64,000 nucleotides of DNA from Vibrio hyugaensis (GCF_002906655.1 NZ_CP025795.1:620001-684000), one strand, 5' to 3'; numbered from the stretch's first letter, positions 32,316 through 42,182 are shown. Translations and numbers: made by a program. The notes: a model not told the origin generated them from the letters alone.

Positions 32316-33196
32316 CAGTACGCCACCTTCTTCTCAACATACTTAAATTGAATCACAGTCAGGGAGGCGACCAAGATCATCAGGATCACCGACTGCGCTG
32401 CTGATGAGCCTAAATCCAGCCCGATAAAGCCATCGTTGTAGACTTTGTAAACCAAGGTAGAGGTGCTGTTACTCGGACCGCCTTGTGTCATCGCGTGGAT
32501 GATGGCGAACGTATCAAAGAACGCATAAACAAAGTTCACGACCAACAAGAAAAAGCTGGTTGGTGAAATCAGCGGGAAGCTAATGGTGATAAAACGTTTG
32601 ATCGGGCCGCTACCATCAATTGCTGCGGCTTCGTGCAAAGACTTCGGCACGGACTGCAGCGCAGCTAAGAAGAACAGGAAGTTGTAACTGATTTGCTTCC
32701 ACGTCGAGGTGATGATCACCATCCACATCGCATGGGTCCCATTGAGCGTTGGATTCCAGTCTACGCCAAACAGGTTCAATAGTTCGGTCATCACACCGAT
32801 GGTTGGATCGAATAAAAATAGCCATAACGAACCTGCGACAACCGGAGCGACCGCATAAGGCCAAATCAAGAAGGTGCGATACATGGTCGCACCACGGATG
32901 ATTTGTTCGGCGAAAGCGGAAAGAACAAGTGCGCTGACCAACGCGAGTACCGCAACACTGATGCTAAATTGCAGCGTGGTCATTAATGAATCTAAGTAAA
33001 GTGGATCATGAAGGAGCTTCTCGAAGTTCTCCAAGCCCACAAATTCGCGGCTAATACCGAAAGCATCTTCAAGTTGTGAAGATTGAAAAACAGCTTGCCC
33101 AGCAGGCCAGATGAAGAACACTAAGGTGATCACCAACTGAGGCGCAATTAAAGCAACGGGCAGCCATTTATGTTTAAAAACAACGGGTGAGGACAT
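32315..33196 (-). CDS. ugpA: sn-glycerol-3-phosphate ABC transporter permease
   Basis: 293 residues from ATG 33196. This start reproduces the E. coli UgpA beginning (MSS..VF...WLP..L.APQL), while the longer frame from GTG 33244 would start within the intercistronic stem-loop. The EAA loop [21 protein letters not shown] and the conserved [10 protein letters not shown] and [15 protein letters not shown] follow. Six membrane helices. It pairs with UgpE as the channel. The ribosome site is weak, so its translation may depend on ugpB mRNA. Confidence 0.92.
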   Translation of the reverse strand: MSSPVVFKHKWLPVALIAPQLVITLVFFIWPAGQAVFQSSQLEDAFGISREFVGLENFEKLLHDPLYLDSLMTTLQFSISVAVLALVSALVLSAFAEQIIRGATMYRTFLIWPYAVAPVVAGSLWLFLFDPTIGVMTELLNLFGVDWNPTLNGTHAMWMVIITSTWKQISYNFLFFLAALQSVPKSLHEAAAIDGSGPIKRFITISFPLISPTSFFLLVVNFVYAFFDTFAIIHAMTQGGPSNSTSTLVYKVYNDGFIGLDLGSSAAQSVILMILVASLTVIQFKYVEKKVAY

Positions 33197-33236
33197 ACAA
33201 ATACCAAAGTAAAGCAGGCAAAGGTGTGTGAACGTG

Positions 33237-33261
33237 TTCCCCACCCATTTTAGGTGGGGAA
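33237..33261 (-). promoter_or_regulatory. Intercistronic stem-loop between ugpB and ugpA
   Basis: Perfect 9-bp stem TTCCCCACC/GGTGGGGAA with a 7-base loop and no U-tract. It may protect ugpB mRNA ends so that the binding protein is made in excess over the permeases, as in other ABC operons. Confidence 0.65.
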
Positions 33262-33324
33262 AGTGCGTTTCTGAGTACCTATTTGAATAAAACTCAGCGC
33301 ATCATTGTTCGTTATTAATATTCG

Positions 33325-34632
33325 TTATTTCTGTGTACGCTCAAAGCGACGTAGCTGCTCGTCACCACGACGAACCGCATTGTTTAGCGCAGCTTGTGCC
33401 GTTACTTTGCCTGCCCACACTGCTTCCAGTTCTTCGTTGATGATGTCACGCGTTTGTAGGAAGTTACCGAAGCGAATGCCTTTCGAGTTTTCCGTTGGCT
33501 CTGTCGACGTCATTTGTAGAACCGCGGTGTCTGTGCCAGGGTTTTTAGCGTAGAAGCCTTGCTCTTTTGTTAGCTCATAAGCCGCTTTGGTGATTGGAAG
33601 GTAGCCAGTAAACTGGTGCCAATCAGCTTGAACCTCTGCGCTTGATAAGTAAGTAAAGAACTTCGCTACGCCTTTGTATTCTTCATTCGAATGCCCACGA
33701 AGCACCCAAAGTGATGCACCGCCGATGATAGTGTTTTGAGGTTTAGCAACCAGCTCAGAGTCGTAAGGCAATTGGGCTACGCCGATGTCTACGTCTTTCA
33801 TGTTCTCTTGAATGCCAGCCAGTCCAGCAGAAGAGCCCATGGTCATCGCACACTCTTGGGTATAGAACAGCGGCATGCCATCTGATTGGCGACCACCGTA
33901 CTTGAAGATACCTTCTTTCGACCATTTGCCCATTTGGTCAATATGGCGAACAAAAGCAGAGTCATTGAACTTGAATTTCGTGTCTAAGCCAGCAAAACCA
34001 TTATTGTTGTTGGCGACAGGGACGTTATTACGCGCACCAAAGTTTTCGATTTGAGTCCATGATTGCCATGTGGTGCTGAAACCACACTTCGCGCCAGATG
34101 CCAGCAACTTACGAGAAATCTCTTCCATCTCTTTCCAAGTCTTTGGTGGGTTTGCTACGCCAGCTTTTGCGAACATGTCTTTGTTGTAGTAAAGCACTGG
34201 CGTTGAGCTGTTAAATGGCAGCGAAAGCATGTTGCCTTCGTTAGTGGTGTAGTAACCCGTTACGGCTGCAAGATAATCATCTGGATTGAACGACTCTTTG
34301 GTGTCTTCCATCAATTGATAAACTGGGTAAGTGGCTTTTTCAGCGCCCATCATGGTCGCTGTGCCCACTTCAAATACTTGTACGATGGCTGGTTGTTCTT
34401 TTGCGCGGAAGGCAGCAATCGCACTGGTCATGGTTTCTGCGTAACTGCCTTTGTAAACAGGTTTGATTTCGTATTCCGATTGGCTTGCATTAAAGTCAGC
34501 GGCAATCTCGTTGACCTTTTGACCCAACGCGCCACCCATAGCGTGCCACCATTCGACCTCTGTTTTTGCTTGTGCTTGCGTGCTGATTAATGCCGCGGCA
34601 ACGGCAAGTCCTGTGAGGTGTTTAATAGCCAT
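33325..34632 (-). CDS. ugpB: sn-glycerol-3-phosphate-binding periplasmic protein
   Basis: 435 residues with signal peptide MAIKHLTGLAVAAALISTQA cleaved after AQA, then KTEVEWWHAMGGALGQKVNEI, the UgpB N-terminus. Further matches are PFNSSTPVLYYNKDMFAKAG and GGASLWVLRGHSNEEYKG. It captures G3P or glycerophosphodiesters in the periplasm for UgpAEC. AAGGAATC precedes the ATG. It heads a five-gene operon and is divergent from ugpQ, with palindromic operators and a weak Pho-box-like motif between them. Confidence 0.93.
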   Translation of the reverse strand: MAIKHLTGLAVAAALISTQAQAKTEVEWWHAMGGALGQKVNEIAADFNASQSEYEIKPVYKGSYAETMTSAIAAFRAKEQPAIVQVFEVGTATMMGAEKATYPVYQLMEDTKESFNPDDYLAAVTGYYTTNEGNMLSLPFNSSTPVLYYNKDMFAKAGVANPPKTWKEMEEISRKLLASGAKCGFSTTWQSWTQIENFGARNNVPVANNNNGFAGLDTKFKFNDSAFVRHIDQMGKWSKEGIFKYGGRQSDGMPLFYTQECAMTMGSSAGLAGIQENMKDVDIGVAQLPYDSELVAKPQNTIIGGASLWVLRGHSNEEYKGVAKFFTYLSSAEVQADWHQFTGYLPITKAAYELTKEQGFYAKNPGTDTAVLQMTSTEPTENSKGIRFGNFLQTRDIINEELEAVWAGKVTAQAALNNAVRRGDEQLRRFERTQK

Positions 34633-34643
34633 AATGATTCCTT

Positions 34644-34847
34644 TTCATTTGATGATTTGAACAGGTTGATCCCTTGCGGTTTTTCATTTTGATAATGAAT
34701 CCACTTCAAAAAATTCAAATGAACACTAAATGAGCCAAATGACGTTCTAGTTACAGAAAAGTGAACTTATTTGAACATTATTGCGGTCATTTTTTTGTAA
34801 TCAAATCGTCATTCGGGGCTGAGATAGTTCATTTGAAAACAAATGAA
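34644..34847. promoter_or_regulatory. Divergent ugpB-ugpQ control region with repeated TTCATTTG/CAAATGAA sites
   Basis: TTCATTTGAAAACAAATGAA at 34828-34847 is a perfect 8-4-8 palindrome just before ugpQ. Related sites are TTCATTTGATGATTTGAAC (34644-34662), TTCAAATGAAC (34714-34724) and TTATTTGAAC (34768-34777). They are good candidates for the DeoR/GlpR-like repressor. On the minus strand CTGTAAC-TAGA-ACGTCAT (34739-34756) has Pho-box spacing but only 10 of 14 consensus bases. Confidence 0.6.
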
Positions 34848-34863
34848 AAAGACGGAATAAAAA

Positions 34864-35616
34864 ATGAAAATAACAGCGCACCGCGGCTTATCCAGTTTGG
34901 CTCCTGAAAACACTTTATCGGCGATGCAACGTGCAATCGAGTTCGGCTGTGAATGGATTGAAATTGACGTTCAACTCAGTGCGGACAATATCCCAATGAT
35001 CATCCACGACAAGACAGTCAATCGTTGCACCAATGGTCAGGGCAAAGTGAAGGACCTCACATGGTATGAACTTAGGCTTCTTGATGCTGGCTTGTGGTTT
35101 GGTGATGATTTTGCTGGCGAGTACATTCCCACTTTGGAAGAAACGCTTGAGCTAACGGTAAATGCCGGGGTAAAGCTGAATATTGAATTGAAGATCTACT
35201 CTGGTGATGAGGTTGATCTTCTGTGCGAGAAAGTCGCCGAAGTCATTGAACGTTTAGCGATAAAAGCGGACGCAATTTTGTTCTCTAGTTTTAACATCGA
35301 AGCACTGATGACGATGAAAAATTATTTGCCAGAAGTCAGAAGAGGTCAGCTTTGGCAAGAGATCCCTGACGACTTTGCCATTGTGTTACAACAAGTTGAT
35401 GCTTACAGCGTGCATTGCGATTACCGTTTTTTAAATGAAGAGCAGGCGAAGCGTATCAAACAGTTTGGCTATCGATTGTTTTGCTATACGCCCAATTTTC
35501 CCCAATTAGTAGCGTCGCATTGGCAGTGGGGCGTGGATATGATGATTACCGATACACCACAGCGTTATAAAGTCGAAGAGTTGAAAGCAATTCGAGAACT
35601 CGCCTTGAATGAATAA
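34864..35616 (+). CDS. ugpQ: Glycerophosphodiester phosphodiesterase
   Basis: 250 residues without signal peptide, so cytoplasmic like UgpQ. The GDPD motifs are clear: ITAHRGLSSLAPENT (His6, Arg7) at the N-terminus, EWIEIDVQLSADN, IIHDKTVNRCTNG, and LNIELKIY. It splits glycerophosphodiesters brought in by Ugp to G3P and an alcohol. Divergent from ugpB and overlapping the following regulator gene by 8 bases. Confidence 0.92.
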   Translation: MKITAHRGLSSLAPENTLSAMQRAIEFGCEWIEIDVQLSADNIPMIIHDKTVNRCTNGQGKVKDLTWYELRLLDAGLWFGDDFAGEYIPTLEETLELTVNAGVKLNIELKIYSGDEVDLLCEKVAEVIERLAIKADAILFSSFNIEALMTMKNYLPEVRRGQLWQEIPDDFAIVLQQVDAYSVHCDYRFLNEEQAKRIKQFGYRLFCYTPNFPQLVASHWQWGVDMMITDTPQRYKVEELKAIRELALNE

Positions 35617-36361
35617 CCTTACTATTCGCCAACAAAGCATTATTGAACTGGTTCATCAGCAAGAATATTGTTCGATAGAGGATCTTGCTCAGCAGTTTGA
35701 GGTCACAACACAAACCATTCGACGTGACATTAATGAGCTCTGTCAGTTAGGACTCACCCTGCGCCATCATGGTGGAGTAGGGCTTCCTGCAACACTCAGC
35801 AACCGCAGCTACGCCTCTCGTCAAATCACCAATCAACAAGAAAAGCAGATCATTTCCGATGAGGTGGTCACAGCTATCCCGAACGGTGCGACTCTGTTTC
35901 TAGGCATTGGAACAACCATCGCTTCGATTGCTGAGCGTCTAGCCAATCACAGTGAGTTACGCGTGGTGACCAATAACTTCGAAGCGGCGCATGTTCTTTC
36001 TCACTTTGAGAACATCGAAACTTGGATTCCGGGTGGGCGTATTCGTACCAACGATCGCGACGTGGTGGATGGCTCGGCGGAGCACTTCTTCGGTCAGTTT
36101 TCAGCAGATATTGGCATTATTGGTTGCGCGGGCGTAACCGAAATCGCGCAGTCTCATTCCGACATGATCAACCTCGGCAGCACAACGATTGATACTCAGC
36201 CGTTCGCGATGGAACATGAGTTGCGAGAAGCCAAAGTGAGCAAGGCTATTTTAGCCAACTCCAAACAAAAGTGGCTGGTGGCAAACAAGAGTAAATGGCA
36301 GCGAAGAGCCAACACTAAGGTGGCGCCACTTAATTATTTCGATCGCGTTTTCAGTAACTAA
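35609..36361 (+). CDS. DeoR/GlpR family transcriptional repressor
   Basis: 250 residues. The N-terminal helix-turn-helix RQQSIIELVHQQEYCSIEDL and VTTQTIRRDINEL, followed by LTLRHHGGVGLP, closely follow E. coli GlpR. The C-terminal sugar-phosphate-isomerase-like domain contains LFLGIGTTIASIAERL, which binds a phosphorylated effector. The gene overlaps ugpQ, so it is most simply the local repressor of the divergent ugp and ugpQ units with G3P or a related phosphate ester as inducer (inference). It is probably distinct from the main GlpR of the glp regulon. Confidence 0.85.
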   Translation: MNNLTIRQQSIIELVHQQEYCSIEDLAQQFEVTTQTIRRDINELCQLGLTLRHHGGVGLPATLSNRSYASRQITNQQEKQIISDEVVTAIPNGATLFLGIGTTIASIAERLANHSELRVVTNNFEAAHVLSHFENIETWIPGGRIRTNDRDVVDGSAEHFFGQFSADIGIIGCAGVTEIAQSHSDMINLGSTTIDTQPFAMEHELREAKVSKAILANSKQKWLVANKSKWQRRANTKVAPLNYFDRVFSN

Positions 36362-36478
36362 GCTTTTATTCTCCTTGCTTGTCTAGCCCTTGGAAAATCC
36401 GTTCTCTATCTGCATTGTGTGATGCTTTTTCATCGCGATTCGTTATGCTTAGATGATTGAAAATAAAGAGGTCGTGCC

Positions 36479-36697
36479 ATGTTTGAATCGGATAAAACCA
36501 AAGTAAAAAACTTACTTATTGCAACACGTTTTGGCGTCTCTGCCTCTGAAATGCCGACCATTATTGGGGTGAAGCAAGATAAAGCGCTCAAGCTAATTAA
36601 CGAGCTCAAACAAGAAGGCGAAGATATTCACTCGTTAGGGGAAGGGAATAACCCAGATGAGTTGGTGCTGTATTCGATTGGTGAAATAGAGCCCTAA
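36479..36697 (+). CDS. Small winged-helix-like hypothetical protein
   Basis: 72 residues, MFESDKTKVKNLLIATRFGV. AGAGG lies 9 bases before the ATG. The middle SASEMPTIIGVKQDKALKLINELKQEGEDIHSL has the rhythm of a helix-turn-helix with a following wing, suggesting a very small DNA-binding protein, but this is only a pattern judgement. A bidirectional terminator follows. Confidence 0.6.
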   Translation: MFESDKTKVKNLLIATRFGVSASEMPTIIGVKQDKALKLINELKQEGEDIHSLGEGNNPDELVLYSIGEIEP

Positions 36698-36716
36698 TTG
36701 AACCAATAAGAAACAC

Positions 36717-36748
36717 AAAAAAAGCCGCCTATCGTTGGCGGCTTTTTG
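36717..36748. terminator. Bidirectional terminator between convergent genes
   Basis: AAAAAGCCGCC / GGCGGCTTTTT stem, T-runs usable on both strands. Confidence 0.85.
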
Positions 36749-36763
36749 GATCGTTCATTCAAA

Positions 36764-37189
36764 CTACTCGTGAATCGGCACAACCAGAATATCTACCGGA
36801 GACTTGTTGATTAGATGTCTTGAGTAAGAAATGATCTTGCTCCAGAAATCTTGGTGGTGACCACAAATCAGTAGATCAACTTCTTGCTCTTTGATGGTCA
36901 CTTCCAGTTTGTCCGCCAAGTCACCAGTGCCTACGAAGAAGTGCTTCAATGGCTGCTCCATGTAATCGCTAAAGGACTTCAAGCACTCCATCGAATGTTC
37001 ATTCAACGGTCTTTGGTCTGGGTTTGCTTTAATATCGACAAGCTCACGATAAATTTCGCCATGAGTACCATCGATATGAATAAATGAAATCTCGGCACCG
37101 AGATAACTCGCCATAGATACCGCTCGGTCAATCAACACAGTACTCTCATCAGACAGTTCCAGTGCGACTAGGATATGTTTGTATTTCAT
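36764..37189 (-). CDS. Universal stress protein family (UspA-like)
   Basis: 141 residues from ATG 37189, 7 bases after AGGG. MKYKHILVALELSDESTVLID is the UspA beginning, and DLLICGHHQDF...PVDILVVPI at the end is its usual final strand-loop-strand. The ATP-binding G-2x-G-9x-G(S/T) motif is replaced by GHHQDFWSKIISYSRH, so it is of the non-ATP-binding UspA type. A general stress or stationary-phase role is expected. Monocistronic. Confidence 0.88.
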   Translation of the reverse strand: MKYKHILVALELSDESTVLIDRAVSMASYLGAEISFIHIDGTHGEIYRELVDIKANPDQRPLNEHSMECLKSFSDYMEQPLKHFFVGTGDLADKLEVTIKEQEVDLLICGHHQDFWSKIISYSRHLINKSPVDILVVPIHE

Positions 37190-37389
37190 AACCACGCCCT
37201 CTTGTGGAATACACTACCAATAGCATAGTACGCCTTTAACAAAAAATGTGTTGATAAGATCCCGAAATCGCTCAAAGTTTTGGCAAATTATCACCAGCCT
37301 AAGAGCGAGAGGAGACAGAGGGGAGGGCGAAAAAAGAGCCAGTACTAATACCAGCTCAATTCAATCTCTAGTGGCATGTCACAACGTAT

Positions 37390-37596
37390 TCATTCTCCAC
37401 ACATCTCATCGGATGCGTTGAGGTGAACCAGTTTTGCTGAGGAGTATCCTTCTCCTCGAAAGTGGTCTCTTGCCTCGCAGAGGCTGGCAAACTTGAGTGG
37501 GCTTTTGTGCTCGTTCAAGATCAATGATCTAGTTTGGTTTTGTACGTTGTAAGCGAGGTAGATACCACCCTCGACCGATTCAATCAAAAGATTCAT
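37390..37596 (-). CDS. Small DUF6482-like hypothetical protein
   Basis: 68 residues, MNLLIESVEGGIYLAYNVQN ... SLCEARDHFRGEGYSSAKLVH ... DEMCGE. The pattern of an opening beta hairpin, SLxEAR helix and a final LVH..A.DEM(I/C)G resembles the DUF6482 family common in marine gammaproteobacteria. The function of that family is unknown. GGGAAACGGC precedes the ATG. Confidence 0.6.
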   Translation of the reverse strand: MNLLIESVEGGIYLAYNVQNQTRSLILNEHKSPLKFASLCEARDHFRGEGYSSAKLVHLNASDEMCGE

Positions 37597-37962
37597 AGCC
37601 GTTTCCCATTGGTGTTTTCACTCCTTGGCTATTACGGCGAGCGATGGATTTTAGTTCACTTCTGGATCGAACCGATTCATGTGATGACAGAAGTTGCTTG
37701 CTTTTTATACAAGAAAACCTTTAGACTTTGCCCATCACTTCTTTAGGAGATTACGCCAACATGAACAACTAAACCTGTCATCCAACTCTCATTTTATTTT
37801 TTGGATTTACAGGGTTAGTAGGCGTAGCTCACTTTCCGATATTTCTTTGCAATTACCATTTTTTGTTTGAAGCGCTTCTATGGGCGCGTGTGTTTGCATC
37901 GATCTCATCTCTAGATTTATCTCAAGCTACGGCTGTTGTCCCTGTCATACAGGAGGCAAATT
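37597..37962. other. Intergenic region before the ABC-F gene
   Basis: About 365 bases. The frame at 37534-37746 overlaps the previous gene and is not supported. No attenuator-type leader could be demonstrated, although ABC-F genes often have one. Confidence 0.4.
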
Positions 37963-39534
37963 ATGCCAGTCTTACAGGCTTATAATATCAGTCATCAATT
38001 TGGTAATGGCGAAACACTGTTTCAGCAAATCTCATGTTCTATAACCAAACGTCGTGTTGGGTTAGTCGGACGCAACGGTGTCGGAAAATCGGTGTTTGCA
38101 TCGATACTCAGCGGTGAGCAAACCTCAACCAGCGGTACAGTAACCTTACCAAGGTCCTTTGCGGTGTATCGCCAGCAACCATCTCACTTGTTGGCGGGAG
38201 AGCTTTCGATTGCCCAGTTTTTAGCAAAGGACAAAGTGCTAAGCGCACTCAAGCAGATCGAAATGGGCGATTGCTCTGAGCATCTGTTTGAGGTGGTGGG
38301 CGAACAATGGGATTTGCCCATCCAACTTGCTAAGCAGTTAGAAACCATGGGTTTGCCACCACAGCCAGACTTTCCTTGCTCACAATTGAGTGGCGGACAG
38401 TTAGCGCGTTTGCAACTGTGGCAATTGTTCGAAAGCGAAGTGGAATTGCTGATCCTTGATGAACCGTCGAACCACCTCGATAAACACGCCAAGCTATGGT
38501 TGATTCATTCGATGCGCAATTTTTCAGGAGCGATTTTGCTCATCAGTCACGACCGAGAATTACTACGCGAGATGGAGGAAATCTGGGAACTATCCGGTTT
38601 AGGCTTGCAAGTGTTTGGCGGCAATTTCGACGTGTATGCCGAGCAAAAGCGAACCGAATTACAAGCGGTGGAACGCCAATTAGCTGCTGTCGATAAACAA
38701 AAAAAGCAATTAGAAGAACAAGCTCAGCGCAATCGGGAGAAAGCAGAACAAAGAGCGGCTCAAGGGAACAAATTGAGAAAGGATGGCAGCCAGCCGAAAA
38801 TCTTACTGGATGGTATGAAAGACAAAGCCACAGCCCGAGCAGCCAGTCGTAATAAAAACGAGCAACTTCGCCAAGCGCATCTGCAAGAGAAAGAGCAAAG
38901 TTTGCGAGTGCGTAAAGAGCAAATCAAAGGGCAAAAACTGTATTTGGCAGAAAGTCAAAGTCGCTCACGAAAAGTCATATCGCTTTTAGAAGGCGTATTG
39001 CCATTTGGGTCGGCTCAGCCCATCACTGCGCAAGTTCATGCGGATGATAAATTGCATTTGTTGGGCAAAAACGGGTGCGGTAAATCGACCTTACTGAAAA
39101 CCCTCTTGGGCGAGTTCTTATTGCAAAGTGGTGAGCTACAAATCAATACGCCGCTTTATTATCTCGACCAGCACTTTGGTGCGATACAGCCTGAAATCTC
39201 CATGTTGGAAAACCTAATGCAACATTGTGAGAGGATGAAAGAAAGCGATGCCAGAACATTACTAGCAGGCATTGGCTTTCGCCGAGACAGTGTGTTTCGT
39301 TTGGGCTGCGTATTGAGTGGCGGCGAAAAAATGAAGCTTGCTATGTTGATTGTCAGTCATCAACCAACACAGCCTTTGTTGCTCTTGGATGAGCCGGATA
39401 ATCACCTCGATTTGGATTCGAAAATCATGCTTGCTCAGGCATTGAGTGCGTATCGAGGCGGCTTTATTCTTATCAGTCATGACCAAGATTTCGCTGCGGA
39501 GTCGGGTGTGTCCCGAAGCATTGAACTGAGCTAA
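37963..39534 (+). CDS. ABC-F family ATPase
   Basis: 523 residues from ATG 37963, preceded by AGGAGG. Two nucleotide-binding domains: Walker A GRNGVGKS with signature QLSGGQLARLQL in the first, and GKNGCGKST with VLSGGEKMKLAML in the second; Walker B LLILDEPSNHLD and LLLLDEPDNHLD. They are joined by a highly charged linker of the P-site-tRNA-interaction type (residues about 230-340, rich in KQKKQLEEQAQRNREKAEQR-like sequence). There are no membrane segments. ABC-F proteins act on ribosomes in translation control or antibiotic protection; the subgroup is not certain. The N-terminus PVLQAYNISHQF is shared by a marine gammaproteobacterial group. Confidence 0.88.
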   Translation: MPVLQAYNISHQFGNGETLFQQISCSITKRRVGLVGRNGVGKSVFASILSGEQTSTSGTVTLPRSFAVYRQQPSHLLAGELSIAQFLAKDKVLSALKQIEMGDCSEHLFEVVGEQWDLPIQLAKQLETMGLPPQPDFPCSQLSGGQLARLQLWQLFESEVELLILDEPSNHLDKHAKLWLIHSMRNFSGAILLISHDRELLREMEEIWELSGLGLQVFGGNFDVYAEQKRTELQAVERQLAAVDKQKKQLEEQAQRNREKAEQRAAQGNKLRKDGSQPKILLDGMKDKATARAASRNKNEQLRQAHLQEKEQSLRVRKEQIKGQKLYLAESQSRSRKVISLLEGVLPFGSAQPITAQVHADDKLHLLGKNGCGKSTLLKTLLGEFLLQSGELQINTPLYYLDQHFGAIQPEISMLENLMQHCERMKESDARTLLAGIGFRRDSVFRLGCVLSGGEKMKLAMLIVSHQPTQPLLLLDEPDNHLDLDSKIMLAQALSAYRGGFILISHDQDFAAESGVSRSIELS

Positions 39535-39685
39535 CAAGCTCTTGTCTATAACTCCACATTGAGGGGGGATCACCGAAGCTAAGCGGTTAGTTTGGCTTTG
39601 GTGACTTTAAAACCTTTACCAAGTAATTTTCTCAAAGCCATTAGAATCCTTACTTCGATATGGGTAAGATGCTTGATGCATTGCA
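39535..39685. other. Intergenic, with imperfect stem after the ABC-F gene
   Basis: TCACCGAAGC pairs with GGCTTTGGTGA at about 39570-39604 without a U-tract; a weak terminator at best. Confidence 0.4.
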
Positions 39686-39951
39686 TATACTCAAGTGACT
39701 TCATCATGCTGGGTCCAGAGCGTTGTCACTGATTCAAGTTCAAGGAAAACGACGAAGCGGAATAGCTAGCTCTTTCCAAGTTGTTTGGCGAAGAAATTGT
39801 TTCAGTGACACGCTCCCAAAGGGCGAGTTGCCTTGCTTCGCATGCTTCGTTAACAATTTTCGATTTAGAACCACTAGATCTTTAAATTGTTGCCTCGCCT
39901 TCAAACCAAGTCATTCTCGCTGAACCAAGCATCTTGAGGTTACTTGAGTAT
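39686..39951 (+). repeat. Dispersed ~270-bp repeat, copy C
   Basis: Same orientation as copy A; the blocks GACACGCTCCCAAAGGGCGA and CCAAGTCATTCTCGCTGAAC are identical. Its right end stops 25 bases before the next ATG, so it supplies most of the oligopeptidase gene's upstream region. The frame at 39723-39923 inside is chance. Confidence 0.85.
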
Positions 39952-39976
39952 TAAACAAAAACAGAAAAGGAAGTCT

Positions 39977-42133
39977 ATGAAAAAGAAAACCTTAGCACTG
40001 GTGACCGCGTTTGCGATGTCGGGCGTATTACCGGGTGCTTACGCTGAAGACTCAACACAGGAGTTGGTTGAACACGTACAAAAAATGGCTGTGAAGTACC
40101 CAACGACAAAGAAAGTCGATGTGGTAGATGAGTATTTTGGCACCAAAGTCAGTGACCCATATCGCTGGTTAGAAGATGACCGCAGTAAAGAAACGGCTGA
40201 TTGGGTGAAAGCGCAGAACCAAGTCACGTTCGATTACTTGGCGCAAATTCCTTATCGTCACCAGATTGAAGAACGCTTAACTCAGTTGATGGATTACGAG
40301 AAGTTAGGGCGTCCATTCAAAGAAGGCAAATATACCTATTTCTACAGGAACGACGGTTTGCAAAACCAAGATGTGCTTTACCGCCAACTCGATGATGGCA
40401 AGGCAGAAGTTTTCCTCGACCCAAATACCTTTAGCGAAGATGGCACGACTTCGATGGCGAATGTGAGCTTCACCAAAGATGGTTCTTTAGTCGCTTACAG
40501 CATTTCAGAGGGCGGTAGCGACTGGCGCAAAGTGATTGTGCTTGATGCCGAAACCAAAAAGCCTGTCGGTGAGACGCTAGTGGATATTAAGTTCAGTGGC
40601 GTAAACTGGTTAGGCAACAAAGGTTTCTACTACTCAAGTTACGATAAGCCAGAAGGCAGCGAGCTTTCGGCAAAAACCGACCAACACAAGCTTTATTACC
40701 ACGAGCTAGGCACTAAGCAGAGTGAAGACAAGCTTATCTTCGGTGGCACAGAGGCAGAGAAGCACCGATACGTTCGTGGTTACACTTCGGACGACCAACG
40801 TTACCTATTTATTTCGGCAAGCACTTCAACGTCTGGCAATAAGCTTTTCTTCAAAGATTTGACCAAGCCAGACAGTCCGCTGAAAACCATTTTGGATGAC
40901 ACCAATTCTGATACTTGGGTGATTGATAGCAAAGGCACCAAGCTGTATTTGGTCACCAACTTAGATGCACCAAACAAACGAGTGGTGACGGTGGATGCAA
41001 GCAATCCTGAGCCAAAGAATTGGAAAGATTTAATTCCTGAAACTGACAATGTGCTTAGTCCATCAACTGCGGGCGGTTACCTGTTCGCAAGCTACATTGT
41101 TGATGCGCTTTCTATGGTCAAACAATACGATATGGACGGTAAGTTCATTCGTGAAATCAAGCTACCAGACATCGGCAGTGCTTACGGCTTTTGGGGTAAG
41201 AAAGAAGACGCTGAAGTCTACTACTCTTTCACCAACTACAAGACGCCAAGCACGACCTATCGCCTAGACATCAAAGATGGTGACAGCGAGGTTTACCACA
41301 AATCGAACGCACCATTCGATCCGGCACAATTTGAATCTCGTCAGGTGTTCTACAAATCGAAAGACGGGACCAAGATTCCAATGATCATCACTTACAAAAA
41401 AGGCACGCCGATGGACGGCACCGCACCAACGATTTTGTATGGTTATGGTGGTTTCAATATCAGCCTGACGCCTTACTTCAGTCCAAGTCGAGCGGCATGG
41501 TTGGAAATGGGTGGTATCTACGCTGTTGCTAACATCCGTGGTGGTGGTGAGTACGGCAAAGAGTGGCACAATGCCGGCACCAAGTTAGAGAAGCAAAACT
41601 CGTTTGATGACTTTATTGCCGGAGCTGAGTTCCTTATCGATCAAGACTACACCTCGTCAGACAAGCTCGCGATTAACGGTGGGTCTAATGGCGGCTTGCT
41701 TGTTGGTACAGTGATGACTCAGCGTCCAGAACTGTTCAAAGTGGCACTGCCGGCGGTGGGTGTATTAGACATGCTTCGTTACCACACCTTTACGGCAGGG
41801 GCGGGCTGGGCTTATGACTACGGTACGGCAGAACAAAGTAAAGAGATGTTCGATTACCTCAAAGGATACTCGCCAGTACACAACGTAAAAGCCGGCGTTA
41901 AATACCCAGCAACTATGGTAACAACGGGTGACCACGATGACCGTGTGGTGCCAGCGCACTCGTACAAATTTGCTGCTGAGCTACAGTCGAAGCAAGCGGG
42001 TACAAACCCAACTTTGATTCGAATAGAAACCAACGCAGGTCACGGTGCAGGCACACCGACCAGCAAGGTTATTGAGAAAACCGCCGATGTTTACAGCTTT
42101 ACCTTGTTCAATATGGGCGTTGAAAAGCTGTAA
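39977..42133 (+). CDS. Prolyl oligopeptidase family serine peptidase (S9A), exported
   Basis: 718 residues from ATG 39977 with AAGGAAG 4-5 bases upstream; the frame is open from 39944 but that start lies in the repeat. The signal peptide [20 protein letters not shown] is cleaved after AYA. The beta-propeller N-terminal half starts [18 protein letters not shown], typical of S9A. The catalytic triad lies in [10 protein letters not shown] (Ser), DDRVVPAHS (Asp) and AGHGAGTP (His). It cleaves short peptides after proline, probably in the periplasm. Expression must come from a promoter in or before the adjacent repeat. Confidence 0.92.
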   Translation: MKKKTLALVTAFAMSGVLPGAYAEDSTQELVEHVQKMAVKYPTTKKVDVVDEYFGTKVSDPYRWLEDDRSKETADWVKAQNQVTFDYLAQIPYRHQIEERLTQLMDYEKLGRPFKEGKYTYFYRNDGLQNQDVLYRQLDDGKAEVFLDPNTFSEDGTTSMANVSFTKDGSLVAYSISEGGSDWRKVIVLDAETKKPVGETLVDIKFSGVNWLGNKGFYYSSYDKPEGSELSAKTDQHKLYYHELGTKQSEDKLIFGGTEAEKHRYVRGYTSDDQRYLFISASTSTSGNKLFFKDLTKPDSPLKTILDDTNSDTWVIDSKGTKLYLVTNLDAPNKRVVTVDASNPEPKNWKDLIPETDNVLSPSTAGGYLFASYIVDALSMVKQYDMDGKFIREIKLPDIGSAYGFWGKKEDAEVYYSFTNYKTPSTTYRLDIKDGDSEVYHKSNAPFDPAQFESRQVFYKSKDGTKIPMIITYKKGTPMDGTAPTILYGYGGFNISLTPYFSPSRAAWLEMGGIYAVANIRGGGEYGKEWHNAGTKLEKQNSFDDFIAGAEFLIDQDYTSSDKLAINGGSNGGLLVGTVMTQRPELFKVALPAVGVLDMLRYHTFTAGAGWAYDYGTAEQSKEMFDYLKGYSPVHNVKAGVKYPATMVTTGDHDDRVVPAHSYKFAAELQSKQAGTNPTLIRIETNAGHGAGTPTSKVIEKTADVYSFTLFNMGVEKL

Positions 42134-42182
42134 GCGAGAGGGCGGATTCACCGAAGAGCTTAAGCTCATTCACATTGGAATT

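Noticed and set aside
37933..37948. CTGTTGT...CTGTCAT before the ABC-F gene, resembling a Pho box
   Set aside because: Repeat spacing is 9 rather than 11 bases and it adjoins the ribosome site; no phosphate link of the gene.
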